Shown one piece after another: positions 1-9,235 of a stretch of 64,000 nt of DNA; within the stretch, counting starts at the first letter, position 1, and the number at the start of each line of letters is the position of its first letter. This DNA is from Chryseobacterium binzhouense. GTDB lineage: Bacteria; Bacteroidota; Bacteroidia; Flavobacteriales; Weeksellaceae. Both the position numbers and the translations under genes were made by a program. The notes below the pieces were generated by a model. That model did not search any database. It had not been told where the DNA came from and was given only the letters and a program-made list of their open reading frames with translations. The stretch spans positions 248,001 to 312,000 of the forward strand of contig NZ_VKOG01000002.1 in assembly GCF_007474545.1 (NCBI RefSeq). Reading direction: 5' to 3'.

Positions 1-60
1 TGGGCTTTTGCCATCGATAAAAGCAAGGGTGATTTTTTGTTGTGATGTACCAGTTTCCAT
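1..60 (-). CDS. Partial CDS, N-terminal 20 residues of an unidentified protein
   Basis: An ATG at 60 on the minus strand opens a frame without stops to the window edge; it begins METGTSQQKITLAFIDGKSP. It lies downstream of the tra operon in the same direction, where CTnDOT-type elements carry accessory transfer genes. Twenty residues are too few to assign a family. The start is supported only by the open frame and its position after a leader with a hairpin. Confidence 0.45.
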   Translation of the reverse strand, partial: METGTSQQKITLAFIDGKSP

Positions 61-158
61 ATTTATTCTCGTATCAAATTAATGGATTGCCTGCACAAAA
101 AAGAAGCGTAGGCAACTACAACTTATCGATACTGAGGCACTGGTATACCCGACAACGA

Positions 159-200
159 ATAAGCGAGCGCCCACGCCTAGCGTGAGCGTTCCTACTTATT
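159..200. repeat. Imperfect hairpin in a gene-free stretch
   Basis: Positions 168-176 and 180-188 form a 9-bp stem with one G-T pair around a 3-nt loop. Outer words AATAAG (159-164) and CTTATT (195-200) can extend it. It sits about 100 nt upstream of the partial gene at 60 and downstream of the gene ending at 360, so it could be a leader structure. Apart from this and the terminator at 301-337 I see nothing in 61-359. Confidence 0.4.
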
Positions 201-300
201 GTCTTGTTGTCTTATTTTACTAAGTAAATATACTAAAGTCGTTTTAATTGATTAGCATTCTCTCTATAATTGTAACCCTTATCAATCTTTATCTCTTTTA

Positions 301-337
301 AAAACAAAAAATCGGATAACCTTTTAGATATCCGATT
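301..337 (-). terminator. Intrinsic terminator of the 360-623 gene
   Basis: A 9-bp perfect stem (310-318 with 329-337, AATCGGATA/TATCCGATT) is followed on the minus strand by a T-rich tract (complement of 301-310). It begins about 23 nt after the stop codon of the small membrane protein gene. Confidence 0.75.
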
Positions 338-359
338 CTCCTAAAAATGTAATTAGAAA

Positions 360-623
360 TTATTTTTGATTTGATTGCTCTGTTTTTATTGCCTTTTTTT
401 CACGAGAGTAAACCCACACTGACAACAGCCCGAAAATAATCAGTGCATAAGCTATCCATTTACCAACTCGTTCAAGAAACTTAATGGTGACCTGCTTTTC
501 ATAAGACGAAAAGCCCTCTGCACCAGAGTGACTTCTTCTATAAAACTTTCTTCGGTTAATCCAGTAACGGAGTGCCAAACCTGCAACTAAAGATATTATC
601 CCTATAACCAATGAAGAAATCAT
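360..623 (-). CDS. Small hypothetical membrane protein of the ICE
   Basis: This 87-residue protein has two hydrophobic segments, at about residues 3-18 and 56-72. They flank a basic stretch (NRRKFYRR), and the tail is polar and charged. No enzyme motif is visible and I do not recognise a characterised family. It follows traQ in the same direction but is separated from it by a strong terminator (690-724) and has its own terminator, so it is probably a separate transcription unit. A role near the conjugation machinery is only an inference from position. Confidence 0.6.
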   Translation of the reverse strand: MISSLVIGIISLVAGLALRYWINRRKFYRRSHSGAEGFSSYEKQVTIKFLERVGKWIAYALIIFGLLSVWVYSREKKAIKTEQSNQK

Positions 624-689
624 AACAAAATCACTTTAAATTCACATTTTAAATTTACAAAATAATTTTCCCACTCATTATCCTAAAAA

Positions 690-724
690 AGAAATCCTGC
701 CTTTTTATGACAGGATTTCTTTTT
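690..724 (-). terminator. Terminator after traQ
   Basis: A perfect 9-bp stem GAAATCCTG (691-699) / CAGGATTTC (711-719) is flanked by A-rich and T-rich sequence on both sides, so it can work in either direction. On the minus strand it directly follows the traQ stop and probably ends the long tra transcript. Confidence 0.8.
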
Positions 725-728
725 CTTT

Positions 729-1178
729 TTAATCACTACTATTGAACTGAAAACTCAATTGTTTTTCGTTCCCAAAACTATCCGAAATCCAAACGTCAAA
801 GGATTGTGAAACTGCTGAAGTTGAAGTATAATACAATCGAAATTGTTCCGATGCCAAAGGATACAAATCATTCGGAAGATACGGAGGCTCATTATAATAC
901 TGCAAAGTACCTTGTCCGTCGAATTGGAAGTAGCGTAGGAAATATTGTGTGTTGCTGTAATTTCCTGTACGCTGTATGGTAATGCGTATCTCAACGGTCT
1001 GCCCATTGGTAACATCTTTAGGCACTGGCATTACATTGACCTCGAAAGGAAAATCGTTCTTTATTTCGAGTTCATCATCTTTGCTACAAGATACCAAAGT
1101 AACCGAAGCTGTAAAGATTGCCAATAGTACATATATCGCTAGTAATCCTATTCTGAATTTATTAAATATTGCTATCAT
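729..1178 (-). CDS. traQ: Conjugative transposon protein TraQ (DUF3872 family)
   Basis: The 149-residue protein matches the TraQ/DUF3872 family of Bacteroidota conjugative transposons. An N-terminal hydrophobic segment ends in a lipobox-like LVSC (Cys31), suggesting a lipoprotein. The rest looks like a beta-rich extracytoplasmic domain. It lies 11 nt after traO in the same operon. In CTnDOT a TraP gene sits between traO and traQ, and none is present here. The role in pilus or channel assembly is inferred from family membership. Confidence 0.8.
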   Translation of the reverse strand: MIAIFNKFRIGLLAIYVLLAIFTASVTLVSCSKDDELEIKNDFPFEVNVMPVPKDVTNGQTVEIRITIQRTGNYSNTQYFLRYFQFDGQGTLQYYNEPPYLPNDLYPLASEQFRLYYTSTSAVSQSFDVWISDSFGNEKQLSFQFNSSD

Positions 1179-1189
1179 CGTTTTATGTT

Positions 1190-1750
1190 TTAAAAGTTAA
1201 ACCTTAATCCCACACCTGCGGACAGTCGGAACTGTCGCAAATCTGTACTCCATAACACTTTGGTACGCCCTTGCAAAACCAATACAAATCTGTCAGACAG
1301 GTACGTTTCAAAGGTCAGGCGACCACCGGCACCGTAAATGAAATTATCCTCACTCATTATTTTCGCACCATCATACAGCATCGTTTCGCCACGGTTGATG
1401 TTTTCGTAACCAACAACACCTGTTATCCCGGCATTTAGCGTGATATTCTTACGGGCATCACCTAATAAAAAGAAACTGTAACCTCCTTCTGCCGTATAGG
1501 TTTCCTGCGGTATACGGAGGTCTTTATAATCGTGGTATTGATGCGTGTATTCCAACGCCCAAAGCTGATAGTTACCGTTTTTGCCGTTTACGGTCATTGC
1601 TACATTGATGTAATAATCGTTGCTGATTTTATCATCAGACAAAATGCCTGTGCTTATCTCCAAACCTTTTTGTTTAGGTAGCATTCTTTGTGCCTGTGTT
1701 ACTGTAATGGTCATAAAGAGCAACATCACGGTGTAGATATATTTTTTCAT
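1190..1750 (-). CDS. traO: Conjugal transfer protein TraO
   Basis: This 186-residue protein has a signal peptide (MKKYIYTVMLLFMTITVTQA). The body is beta-rich and ends in Phe (GLRFNF), like outer-membrane beta-barrel proteins. Length and position between traN and traQ fit TraO of Bacteroidota ICEs. It probably acts in the outer membrane as part of the mating apparatus. It begins 21 nt after traN in the same operon. Confidence 0.85.
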   Translation of the reverse strand: MKKYIYTVMLLFMTITVTQAQRMLPKQKGLEISTGILSDDKISNDYYINVAMTVNGKNGNYQLWALEYTHQYHDYKDLRIPQETYTAEGGYSFFLLGDARKNITLNAGITGVVGYENINRGETMLYDGAKIMSEDNFIYGAGGRLTFETYLSDRFVLVLQGRTKVLWSTDLRQFRLSAGVGLRFNF

Positions 1751-1771
1751 TGTAATTGCTTTAAAAGGTTA

Positions 1772-2674
1772 TTAAAATTTCAGGTGCATATCATTGATTA
1801 CACGGGCTTTGATCAAGTCCGAATTTTCCACCTGAAGCGTTTGGTGTCGTCCGCCGTTTTTCTCAAAGATTTCAATCAGCAACACCTTATTGTCGGCAAT
1901 GGTAAACTGGTCTAACAGAAAAACATTTTGCTCGGTAGATTGTCCGTTTATTCCGTCTTCCAAAGGCTTATAAGTGCGAAGCGGTATCATAGGTCGTTCC
2001 TGTACTACGGTACGTTTGGCTACCTTTTTGTCTACTACCTTGAAATTGATAAAATCAATATTGAACGGTACATTGCTTTTGTTTCGTAATTCTGTATGGA
2101 AATAGTATTTCCCGTTGTGGATATAGATACCTTTCAGGATAAACTGAATACCAAAGCTCTTTGCCCCGATGTGTTTTACAATACGCTTATCTTTCTTGTA
2201 AATGGTTTCCAATAACAAGCCAGCCAAAGACGGAGAATTGTTGCCCAATTCTTCAAACAGCACATCGTTTCCATTGGATTTATCTACAGCTTTTTGCATT
2301 GTTAGCAGGTCGTAGCTCAACGCTACCGGGTAAGAACTGTAATATACATTGAAAGAGTAAAAACGACCATCATTGGTAATGACGGAAAAGTTGGTTTCGG
2401 CTTCAAAATTCCGAACCGATGCTTTTACACGCAATACGTTTTCTGCATCTTCTGCTTTTCCAGCAATCAGGTACTCACTTCCCAAATCCACATAACGAAT
2501 TGCGGTAGGGAAAATCAAATGTGAAGTTTTATCGTAGGTAACTTCCATACGATAAGGTTCTATCTTGCCCATTGCAAGCGGTGTTTTTGTATTTGCACTA
2601 TCCTGTGCAAAAGAGGTTACGGCAAAGCCGATAGTCAGGGCAACCGCCCAAAAGGTTTTAAAAAGATTTTTCAT
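1772..2674 (-). CDS. traN: Conjugative transposon protein TraN (VirB9-like)
   Basis: The 300-residue exported protein has a signal peptide ending near FAVTSFAQ. Family length and gene order identify it as TraN, thought to be the VirB9-like component of the type IV secretion outer-membrane core complex together with TraM (VirB10-like) and TraO. A beta-rich body and an ALSYDLL-type region are visible. It lies 24 nt downstream of traM. Confidence rests on the overall family look and synteny rather than a single catalytic motif. Confidence 0.85.
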   Translation of the reverse strand: MKNLFKTFWAVALTIGFAVTSFAQDSANTKTPLAMGKIEPYRMEVTYDKTSHLIFPTAIRYVDLGSEYLIAGKAEDAENVLRVKASVRNFEAETNFSVITNDGRFYSFNVYYSSYPVALSYDLLTMQKAVDKSNGNDVLFEELGNNSPSLAGLLLETIYKKDKRIVKHIGAKSFGIQFILKGIYIHNGKYYFHTELRNKSNVPFNIDFINFKVVDKKVAKRTVVQERPMIPLRTYKPLEDGINGQSTEQNVFLLDQFTIADNKVLLIEIFEKNGGRHQTLQVENSDLIKARVINDMHLKF

Positions 2675-2698
2675 TATTTTATTTATTTGAGTTCAACA

Positions 2699-4051
2699 TT
2701 ATTGTTTGGAAACGAGAAAGACCTGATGACCTGCCTTTAAGGTAACTTTTGGCGTTCGTACTTTCTTGGCGAAATAGCCCGAAATTCCTTGCACTACACC
2801 ACGGCTCAAATCGGCAGCAACTTGTTGTCCGGCATTCTGCGTGAGCATAAGACTTGTCCCTGATTGCTGACTCATGTTGCCAGCCATTTCAGTAAGGGCG
2901 TTCATTTCGGGAGAATATGGAACATACAGGCCTTGTTGTCCGTCTATATCATAGATAGTGATATCAACCGGAATGATATTACCTTCCAGTTCAACAGAGG
3001 TAATTTTAAGCTGTAAACGTCCGCTTTGAAACTTGGCATTAGCGGTTACAATCGTTCCCTGCGGAATAGTACGACTTGGTGTTTTTGCTGGTTCTAATAA
3101 TCGCAAACGAACACCCGTTTCGCCAACCACTGTCTGCGCATCGTGTACACAGGCTTTGATACTGTTTTTGGGCTGTACTACTTGTTCGGTAGTACCTGCG
3201 GTATAAAACCCTCTGTTTCGAGTTTCACTCCAATTTTCCAAAAACTCACTATCTGTAGGCTCCCGATATAAAGCAGATACGGTATTCTTCCTTGCAGCAG
3301 TAAATGATACAAAATGCTCTTTTTTACTAGCACCCGAAACCACTGAAGTGGTACCATTTGTTGCGGGTACAGGTTGTTCTGCTGTGTTGGGATTCGTATT
3401 TGTCGGGAGATATTTTGCCGCCATCTGGTAAGATTTTTCCATTAATGCAATCTGGTCATCTACGGTTGTAGGCTTTGGCATATCTCTATCGGCTAGTTGT
3501 TCTTTCAACTCGTCCAATTGCTTGCGAAGCTCCATTGTTTCCGAATTGTTGTCCTGATAGAAATTGTCCAATGTGCTTTGTGCATTTCGATAGCTGTTTA
3601 ATGCAAGACTACTGTTTCTTCCCGAATTTCTACTACCACCTCCATAGCCGGTGCTTTCATCATCATCTTCGGTAAATTCATCCGCAGGTTCTTTCTTGTC
3701 ATCTGTGTTCCAATAATCTGAAAGCGTTGCCAAACCATTACGTTTCTCCTGTTCTTTGCGTTCCAGCATTTCAAGTTCATACGCCTTGCCTTTGTCGGCA
3801 GGCATTCCTGCTCCGGTAGCTTGTGGAACGGCATCGTTCAGCCCGATGTTTTCGATTTCCTTTTTGTCTTCCGACGGTTTGAAAATTAAATACATACAAC
3901 CAACGAAAACAATACCCATCAAACCAAAAATCAAAGGTTTTTTAAGCTTTTTCATTTTATTCTCGTTACCGTTTTGCAGTAAATCGGCGGTTTTTTTCGG
4001 GTTACCCTCTGTTACCCGAACAGCCGACTTTTTGTTCTCATTTTCTTTCAT
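2699..4051 (-). CDS. traM: Conjugative transposon protein TraM (VirB10-like)
   Basis: The 450-residue protein has a short cytoplasmic N-terminus, one membrane segment at about residues 38-60, a long Ser/Asn/Glu-rich linker with a coiled-coil-like stretch (about 175-195) and a conserved C-terminal domain starting near residue 290. This bitopic layout and gene order match TraM, the VirB10-like channel protein spanning the periplasm. Its start overlaps the traL end by 14 nt, implying translational coupling. Confidence 0.88.
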   Translation of the reverse strand: MKENENKKSAVRVTEGNPKKTADLLQNGNENKMKKLKKPLIFGLMGIVFVGCMYLIFKPSEDKKEIENIGLNDAVPQATGAGMPADKGKAYELEMLERKEQEKRNGLATLSDYWNTDDKKEPADEFTEDDDESTGYGGGSRNSGRNSSLALNSYRNAQSTLDNFYQDNNSETMELRKQLDELKEQLADRDMPKPTTVDDQIALMEKSYQMAAKYLPTNTNPNTAEQPVPATNGTTSVVSGASKKEHFVSFTAARKNTVSALYREPTDSEFLENWSETRNRGFYTAGTTEQVVQPKNSIKACVHDAQTVVGETGVRLRLLEPAKTPSRTIPQGTIVTANAKFQSGRLQLKITSVELEGNIIPVDITIYDIDGQQGLYVPYSPEMNALTEMAGNMSQQSGTSLMLTQNAGQQVAADLSRGVVQGISGYFAKKVRTPKVTLKAGHQVFLVSKQ

Positions 4052-4325
4052 AAATCTGATTTTTTAAAATTGTTGATAATGTGTCCTGCAACGTTGCAGG
4101 ACTTTCGTTCTTTTTAAGGACAGGGTTTTCAATATGCTCTATCTGCATATCATTTTTTGAATTGCTTGTATCGTACCATACTTTGGCAACAACGCCTACA
4201 GTAACCAGCAGATAGCCAATAAAGAAGTACAGCGTGTATAGGTGTTGCTTCCTCAATGGTAGAGCCCTCCAACGGTCGTCCAGCTTGTCAAAAAACCTCT
4301 CCATATTTTCCCTGATTTTTTTCAT
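4038..4325 (-). CDS. traL: TraL-type small membrane protein (DUF3989)
   Basis: This 95-residue protein has one central transmembrane segment (about residues 28-48, LYTLYFFIGYLLVTVGVVAK) with a basic N-terminal part. It matches the DUF3989 family found as TraL between traK and traM in Bacteroidota conjugative transposons. It overlaps traM by 14 nt and lies 10 nt after traK. The molecular function is unknown; it is presumed to be an inner-membrane part of the transfer channel. Confidence 0.8.
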   Translation of the reverse strand: MKKIRENMERFFDKLDDRWRALPLRKQHLYTLYFFIGYLLVTVGVVAKVWYDTSNSKNDMQIEHIENPVLKKNESPATLQDTLSTILKNQIYERK

Positions 4326-4335
4326 ATATCCTGTT

Positions 4336-4959
4336 TTAGCGTTCGATGACCTCTATATCCTTGTTCTCTACCACCGCAAATTTTTCGATGTTAAAACCTT
4401 GTGGATTGTTGTCGGAACGAACGGAGTTTACGAGATAGCAGGAAGTAACCAGATTACGACGTGTTACATTACTAGACCTTATGATGAACTGCTTTGCGTA
4501 GGTACGCACCGCATATGGATAACTGTCAAAGTTGCACACGACACTATCCACCTCTATGCGTTGCTGTACATTACCCGAAATGATACGGCTGTAGTAACCT
4601 TTTTCCGATAGGTCTTTGTAATAATCGAAAGCACTTTTATCGGCAAGATTGAATGCCCTGCTCATATTGCTCTCGATTGCATTCTTATCTGGAGCAAGGG
4701 TAAAGAACAGCTCGTGAAAACGCCTTACGTGTTCCCGAGCCTCAACAGGTCGGTTAATATTGGCATCTTGCGACAGGGCAAGCATTAAGGATTTACCGTT
4801 ATCCAGTACATAGATTTTTTGGCGTTGCTCATCGGCAAAGCTGTAGGATTTCCATACGGCATATCCTACAATACCAATACAGAGAACTGCAAATACTATG
4901 GCATACAAACGTATCTGCCTAAAGCTGTTTTCTATATTTCTTAAAGTTTTAAATTCCAT
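4336..4959 (-). CDS. traK: Conjugative transposon protein TraK (VirB8-like)
   Basis: The 207-residue bitopic protein has a short cytoplasmic N-terminus, a membrane helix at about residues 18-36 and a periplasmic domain. The phrase NIENSFRQIRLYAIVFA is typical of TraK. It is thought to be the VirB8-like assembly factor of the type IV secretion system. It lies between traJ and traL in the expected order. Confidence 0.87.
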   Translation of the reverse strand: MEFKTLRNIENSFRQIRLYAIVFAVLCIGIVGYAVWKSYSFADEQRQKIYVLDNGKSLMLALSQDANINRPVEAREHVRRFHELFFTLAPDKNAIESNMSRAFNLADKSAFDYYKDLSEKGYYSRIISGNVQQRIEVDSVVCNFDSYPYAVRTYAKQFIIRSSNVTRRNLVTSCYLVNSVRSDNNPQGFNIEKFAVVENKDIEVIER

Positions 4960-4979
4960 TTTTAACTGATTTAATTATT

Positions 4980-5975
4980 TTATTTTCCCATTAATTTTCC
5001 ACCGATATTTCCTGCTGCTGAACCAGCTCCTGCACCTGCAATATTTCCAGTTTTCATAGCTGCTTGGTTTACGTTGCGTGTAAAGTTTCCTGCACCTCCG
5101 GCTTGGATTACCCATCCTGTAACTGTTGGTATAGTGAAGTATCCGATAATGCCGATAATCATAAAAATGATGTACACTGTATTGCTCGTATCGGGTATAT
5201 AAGTTGGGTCTGCTAGCATAGCTATATCCCGTTCTAATATGAGGGATTGTATTCTTGCCAGCATAGAGCTGAACAAATCCGAAACGGGAAGCCAGAGATA
5301 TACACTGACATACCTGGTGATCCATTGTGTGAGCGTGGACTGAAAACCGTCCCATACGGAGATGGCAAAAGCAATTGGACCAAGAATGCTTAAAACAATC
5401 AGGAAGAACGTTCGGATAGTATCGATGACTAAAGCCGCAGCTTGGAATAGTATTTCAAGTAGGTTACGAAACCAATCTTTGATAGCTTTTTCGATCTTGT
5501 AAGCTTGTCTGTCCATATACATTCCTGCCATTGTTCCAATATCCGATGGCGACCAACCCAGTTCCTCCAGCTTTTTATCAAACTCTTCGTCCGATACCAT
5601 ATAGGCTGTTTCGGGGTTTCTGACCATTGCTTCATATTCCAATTGGTCTTTCTGCTGTTGTAGCTTGTTCAGATCAAGTACCTGGTCTTCGAGTATTTGA
5701 TGGGTTCCTGTTACAACAGGACTTAATACCGCATTAATGGTTCCCAACACAATAGTTGGGAAAAACATAATACAGAGTCCTAAGGCAAATGGGCGAAGTA
5801 ATGGGAAAACATCAATAGGTTCGGCACGACTTAAAGCCTGCCAAACCTTTAATGCTACATAGAACAAAGCTCCCAATCCTGCCAAACCTTTCGCAACCGC
5901 AGCCATATCACCTGCAAGAGGCATCATATCATCGTATAGCGAACGCAGAAGTTCGTGAAGATTATCCCATTCCAT
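4980..5975 (-). CDS. traJ: Conjugative transposon protein TraJ (VirB6/TrbL-like)
   Basis: The 331-residue polytopic membrane protein has hydrophobic segments near residues 30-50, 65-90, 170-205 and 255-290, and a Gly/Ala-rich C-terminus. It starts MEWDNLHELLRSLYDDMMPL, a typical TraJ N-terminus. It probably forms part of the inner-membrane channel. The start lies 3 nt after the traI stop, consistent with coupled translation. Confidence 0.88.
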   Translation of the reverse strand: MEWDNLHELLRSLYDDMMPLAGDMAAVAKGLAGLGALFYVALKVWQALSRAEPIDVFPLLRPFALGLCIMFFPTIVLGTINAVLSPVVTGTHQILEDQVLDLNKLQQQKDQLEYEAMVRNPETAYMVSDEEFDKKLEELGWSPSDIGTMAGMYMDRQAYKIEKAIKDWFRNLLEILFQAAALVIDTIRTFFLIVLSILGPIAFAISVWDGFQSTLTQWITRYVSVYLWLPVSDLFSSMLARIQSLILERDIAMLADPTYIPDTSNTVYIIFMIIGIIGYFTIPTVTGWVIQAGGAGNFTRNVNQAAMKTGNIAGAGAGSAAGNIGGKLMGK

Positions 5976-5978
5976 AAT

Positions 5979-6611
5979 TTACCAGTATTTTTGGTTAGAA
6001 GTTCCGTACAGATCAAGCACTCTTTTAGCATCATTTTTCTTTTTTGCTCTCAGGTAACTTACTGATATGTTCTTATTGGTGTAATAGCGTACAAGGCTGT
6101 GGTATTCTTTTACTTCTTTGTACACACGATCAATAATATCCATACGCTCTTTGTCATTCAGTGAAAGACTTGATGCACTGATGATCTGTTTCAATTCCTT
6201 TAGCAGTTCAGTACTTTCATTCAGCAGTGCTGAATACCCGTTACCAATGGCTACTAATTCATTTGGTTTGAAATTCGGATCGTTCATCATCTTACCGAAA
6301 TTGGTCACATACATTTCGGACACATCGCCCACCAGTAAAACTGTTTGTTGCACCTTACGTGCATCTTTTACAAGGTTGTTGATAGCTTGCAGTTTATCGT
6401 AGTATTCCTTGCCTTGTTTGTACACTTTTTCAACCTCTTTGAAGTTCTTTACGACATTGCTTACCGTAGAGGAAGTCTGTACAATTTCGTTCGCACTGTT
6501 GAGGATACCTGATGCTAAATTTGCGGGGTCAGTCACGACAAATTGAGCTTTTGCTGACGGTGCTACGACAAACATGATTGCCGTGAGCATCATTAAAAAT
6601 ATTTTTTTCAT
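5979..6611 (-). CDS. traI: TraI-type transfer protein (DUF4141)
   Basis: This 210-residue exported protein has a signal peptide (cleavage probably after SAKA), a long helical body and an aromatic C-terminus (NQKYW). It matches the DUF4141 family called TraI in CTnDOT-type elements and resembles VirB5-like periplasmic proteins in layout. It begins 27 nt after the downstream exon of traG, so after splicing it follows traG directly. Confidence 0.85.
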   Translation of the reverse strand: MKKIFLMMLTAIMFVVAPSAKAQFVVTDPANLASGILNSANEIVQTSSTVSNVVKNFKEVEKVYKQGKEYYDKLQAINNLVKDARKVQQTVLLVGDVSEMYVTNFGKMMNDPNFKPNELVAIGNGYSALLNESTELLKELKQIISASSLSLNDKERMDIIDRVYKEVKEYHSLVRYYTNKNISVSYLRAKKKNDAKRVLDLYGTSNQKYW

Positions 6612-6638
6612 TGTCTTGAAATTTTTGATTGTTAATTA

Positions 6639-6761
6639 CTATTGATTTAAGTTGTCGCGCCTTTGCATAGCGATATGCTTAATTGCGAGTTCCACGTTAC
6701 CGCCCAGTTCGGAAGCGAGCTGCATCACTTCCATTTTTTCGGTTTCTTCTGTCGTATAAGC
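6639..6761 (-). CDS. traG: traG exon 2: C-terminal 40 residues of the TraG ATPase
   Basis: Reading the minus strand from 6761 gives AYTTEETEKMEVMQLASELG and on to a TAG stop at 6639. This is the expected TraG C-terminus, placed on the far side of the group II intron. Joining it in frame to exon 1, which ends at 9248 with GAA TAT TTG (EYL), gives an 833-residue protein of normal family length. The piece has no start codon of its own and cannot be translated without splicing. Confidence 0.85.
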   Translation of the reverse strand, partial: AYTTEETEKMEVMQLASELGGNVELAIKHIAMQRRDNLNQ

Positions 6762-6823
6762 GTAGGATAAGGACCCGGCGCCTTGCCATATTGACTATGG
6801 TAGGTTTCCAAGAACTCTCCCCC

Positions 6824-6857
6824 GAACCGTACGTACCTGTCTCCAGGTATACGGCTC
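6824..6857 (-). ncRNA. Group II intron domain V
   Basis: The 34-nt minus-strand sequence starts GAGCCGTATACC and ends GGTACGTACGGTTC. It forms the typical domain V hairpin with the catalytic AGC triad near its 5' end and a GAGA tetraloop. It lies 14 nt after the RT stop codon. Confidence 0.9.
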
Positions 6858-6870
6858 TCCATCAATTTAT

Positions 6871-8745
6871 TCAGTCTAACTTGCCTGCGTGTATCTTATC
6901 GTGGCATTTTGAGCATACTGCCAAGGTTTTTCTTCTCCTTGCACTCATTCGTTTTTCCCAGTCTTGCTTACCTTTCAGGTCTTTCAATTTGCGTATATGG
7001 TGCATTTCCAATTTCTCGTTGGCACCGCATAATTCGCATTTCTGGTTTTGCAACCTTGTTATAAGGCTGTTTCTTCCTCCTGTAATGGTAACCGTGACAG
7101 GTAAACTATCCACGTAAGCACCACGGGCAGCTTTTTGGCGTTTGAAACCCTCTTTGTAAAAGCGTCTGTACATTATATCTCCTTTCCTGTTGTTGTAGGG
7201 AATGGAAAACACTCCGTTGATACATCTTTTAGTCTTTTCCTGACTGATTGAAGTTTGGTATTTCAGTGCATACGTTTTGTACATACTGTACTCCAAGATG
7301 TAAGAAAATGACTGGACAAACGAGCTGTTGTTGGCAATTGAGTAATAATTGTAAAAGCCCCGTATTTCAGCGTTGTACTGACTGATGATTTCTAAGTCAT
7401 CCAAGTCTTTCATGAAATAGCGTGAGCGTGGTTTCCAAACTTCTGTGCCTTTTTCATTTACCAGTTTCATGGCATTATAGCTCAGTAGCTTTTTCTTCAT
7501 CACGTCTGCTGTGACACGGAGTACAATCTTATCTCCGAAACATCTTACGGTTCTACCGTGCTTATCTCTCTTGGATTCATCGGAGTTTCGCACGGAGACA
7601 TCAAAGCCTAAGAATTTGGCTGGTTTCTTAGCATTAGTCACCAAGGTTTTTTCATCAGACAGTTCAAGTTTCAGCTTTTCATCAAGGTAAACCTTGATGT
7701 CTTCCTTTATCTTTTTGCAGTCTTCTTTGCTACCTATGACCCCGATAAGAAAATCGTCCGCATATCTAACGTATTTTAACTTTCTGAAACTGCCATCCAT
7801 CTTGTCATAAGCTGGATATTTGTTTCTTTCCTGTCTCAACTCTTTGATGTACTTAATCATCTGCTCTCTGACAGTTTCGTCTGTCTCACATTTGAGTTTC
7901 TTGGCCAAGCGGTATCGTCTCTGTTCGTGTACCCTGTACTGGCGTGTTGCCGTAGTTCTTTTACCCTTATCGAAGTCCTTGATATAATCCTTGACATATT
8001 TATCGAGTTTATCAAGGTAAATGTTGGCAAGGATGGGGCTTACAATCCCACCTTGCGGTGTGCCACTGTATGTTTTGTGGTACACCCAATCTTCAATATA
8101 CCCTGCATTGAGGAACTTTCGTATCAACCGAATGAGCCTGTCGTCAGCGATACGCTCCTTTAGAATACCAATCAATATTTCGTGATTGATATTGTCGAAG
8201 AAGCCTTTTATATCGCCCTCGATGAACCACCGTACAGCAGTGAATGACTGTTGGACGCTTAATAGGGCTGTGTGACAGCTTCTATTGGGTCGGAACCCAT
8301 GTGAAGTATGCTCAAAGCTACCCTCATAAATTGCTTCCAATATCATTCTGATAACCTCCTGCACTAATTTGTCATCAAAAGATGGTATACCAAGCGGACG
8401 TTTCTTCCCGTTCTTTTTCGGAATGTATGTCCTCTTGGATGGGTTTGGCTGATAGGTCTCGTTTCGCAACGATGCAATCAGCCTTTCAATGCGGGATATA
8501 CTCATTCCGTCGATGGTCTTTCCATCAACTCCTGCTGTCATATTGCCTACTTTACTGTAGATTTTCTGATAGGCGATAAAGTACATCTCTTCATTGAACA
8601 GAACCTTGTACAGCCTTTCGAACTTATAGTCCGTGTTTCTGCTGTGCCTTATTAGACTGTTCAATACTTTTTCTGGATTTCTCATAATGTCTCTCACATT
8701 TTCCGTTAATCGTATTAAACTAAATTGACTGTCTCCCTTCGCCAT
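6871..8745 (-). CDS. ltrA: Group II intron reverse transcriptase/maturase with HNH endonuclease
   Basis: The 624-residue intron-encoded protein promotes splicing and retrohoming. The reverse transcriptase domain spans about residues 60-400, with GIPSFDDKLVQEVIRMIL, HGFRPNRSCHTAL and the catalytic YADD near residue 328. A maturase X region follows. The C-terminal HNH domain (about 575-620) has CxxC, MHHIRKLKDLKG and CxxCH zinc and metal ligands. All catalytic motifs appear intact. The start ATG at 8745 is preceded by a purine-rich AGGGGAAAG. Other RT classes such as retrons or DGRs are excluded by domain V and the maturase region. Confidence 0.93.
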   Translation of the reverse strand: MAKGDSQFSLIRLTENVRDIMRNPEKVLNSLIRHSRNTDYKFERLYKVLFNEEMYFIAYQKIYSKVGNMTAGVDGKTIDGMSISRIERLIASLRNETYQPNPSKRTYIPKKNGKKRPLGIPSFDDKLVQEVIRMILEAIYEGSFEHTSHGFRPNRSCHTALLSVQQSFTAVRWFIEGDIKGFFDNINHEILIGILKERIADDRLIRLIRKFLNAGYIEDWVYHKTYSGTPQGGIVSPILANIYLDKLDKYVKDYIKDFDKGKRTTATRQYRVHEQRRYRLAKKLKCETDETVREQMIKYIKELRQERNKYPAYDKMDGSFRKLKYVRYADDFLIGVIGSKEDCKKIKEDIKVYLDEKLKLELSDEKTLVTNAKKPAKFLGFDVSVRNSDESKRDKHGRTVRCFGDKIVLRVTADVMKKKLLSYNAMKLVNEKGTEVWKPRSRYFMKDLDDLEIISQYNAEIRGFYNYYSIANNSSFVQSFSYILEYSMYKTYALKYQTSISQEKTKRCINGVFSIPYNNRKGDIMYRRFYKEGFKRQKAARGAYVDSLPVTVTITGGRNSLITRLQNQKCELCGANEKLEMHHIRKLKDLKGKQDWEKRMSARRRKTLAVCSKCHDKIHAGKLD

Positions 8746-9235
8746 GTACAGGGCTTTCCCCTGCTCGGACTACTACGGAGACTCCGTTGCCGTATCGGAT
8801 ATTCAGGAGCTTTTTCCATAGCCACGCCTGTGGCATTCCGACTTAGGCAATCCCCATTTAGACATATAGCAACTATTGGCACGTTAGATTGTCGGATGCG
8901 ATGTTCGCCCTTTTCTGCTTATTGCAGTTACGTTGTGGTCTGTTTATGCTATCACTACTACCTGTCATTAGGATATTACCACAAAGTGACGTTGGTAACT
9001 GTCTTCCGTCACTGCCTAAGAACTGACCGTTCGGACTGTCGTTCAATCAATCAAGACTTCATCCTTATATCTAACTTTTCAACTCGCCATTCAGTCGCAA
9101 CACGACAATTAGTTGACTTATGGCTTTTCCGACATGCTACACTCCCCGTCGGGTTTCCCGTTCGGATAAGTCGGCTGTTGATGGGCGTTATAAACACTTG
9201 CCCAGTGGTTGCCAAACCACATTCACTATATGCCC

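Noticed and set aside
6871-8745. Reverse transcriptase as a retron or diversity-generating element
   Set aside because: Maturase and HNH domains, a GTGCG 5' end and domain V identify a group II intron; no msr/msd, variable-repeat or template-repeat structure was seen.
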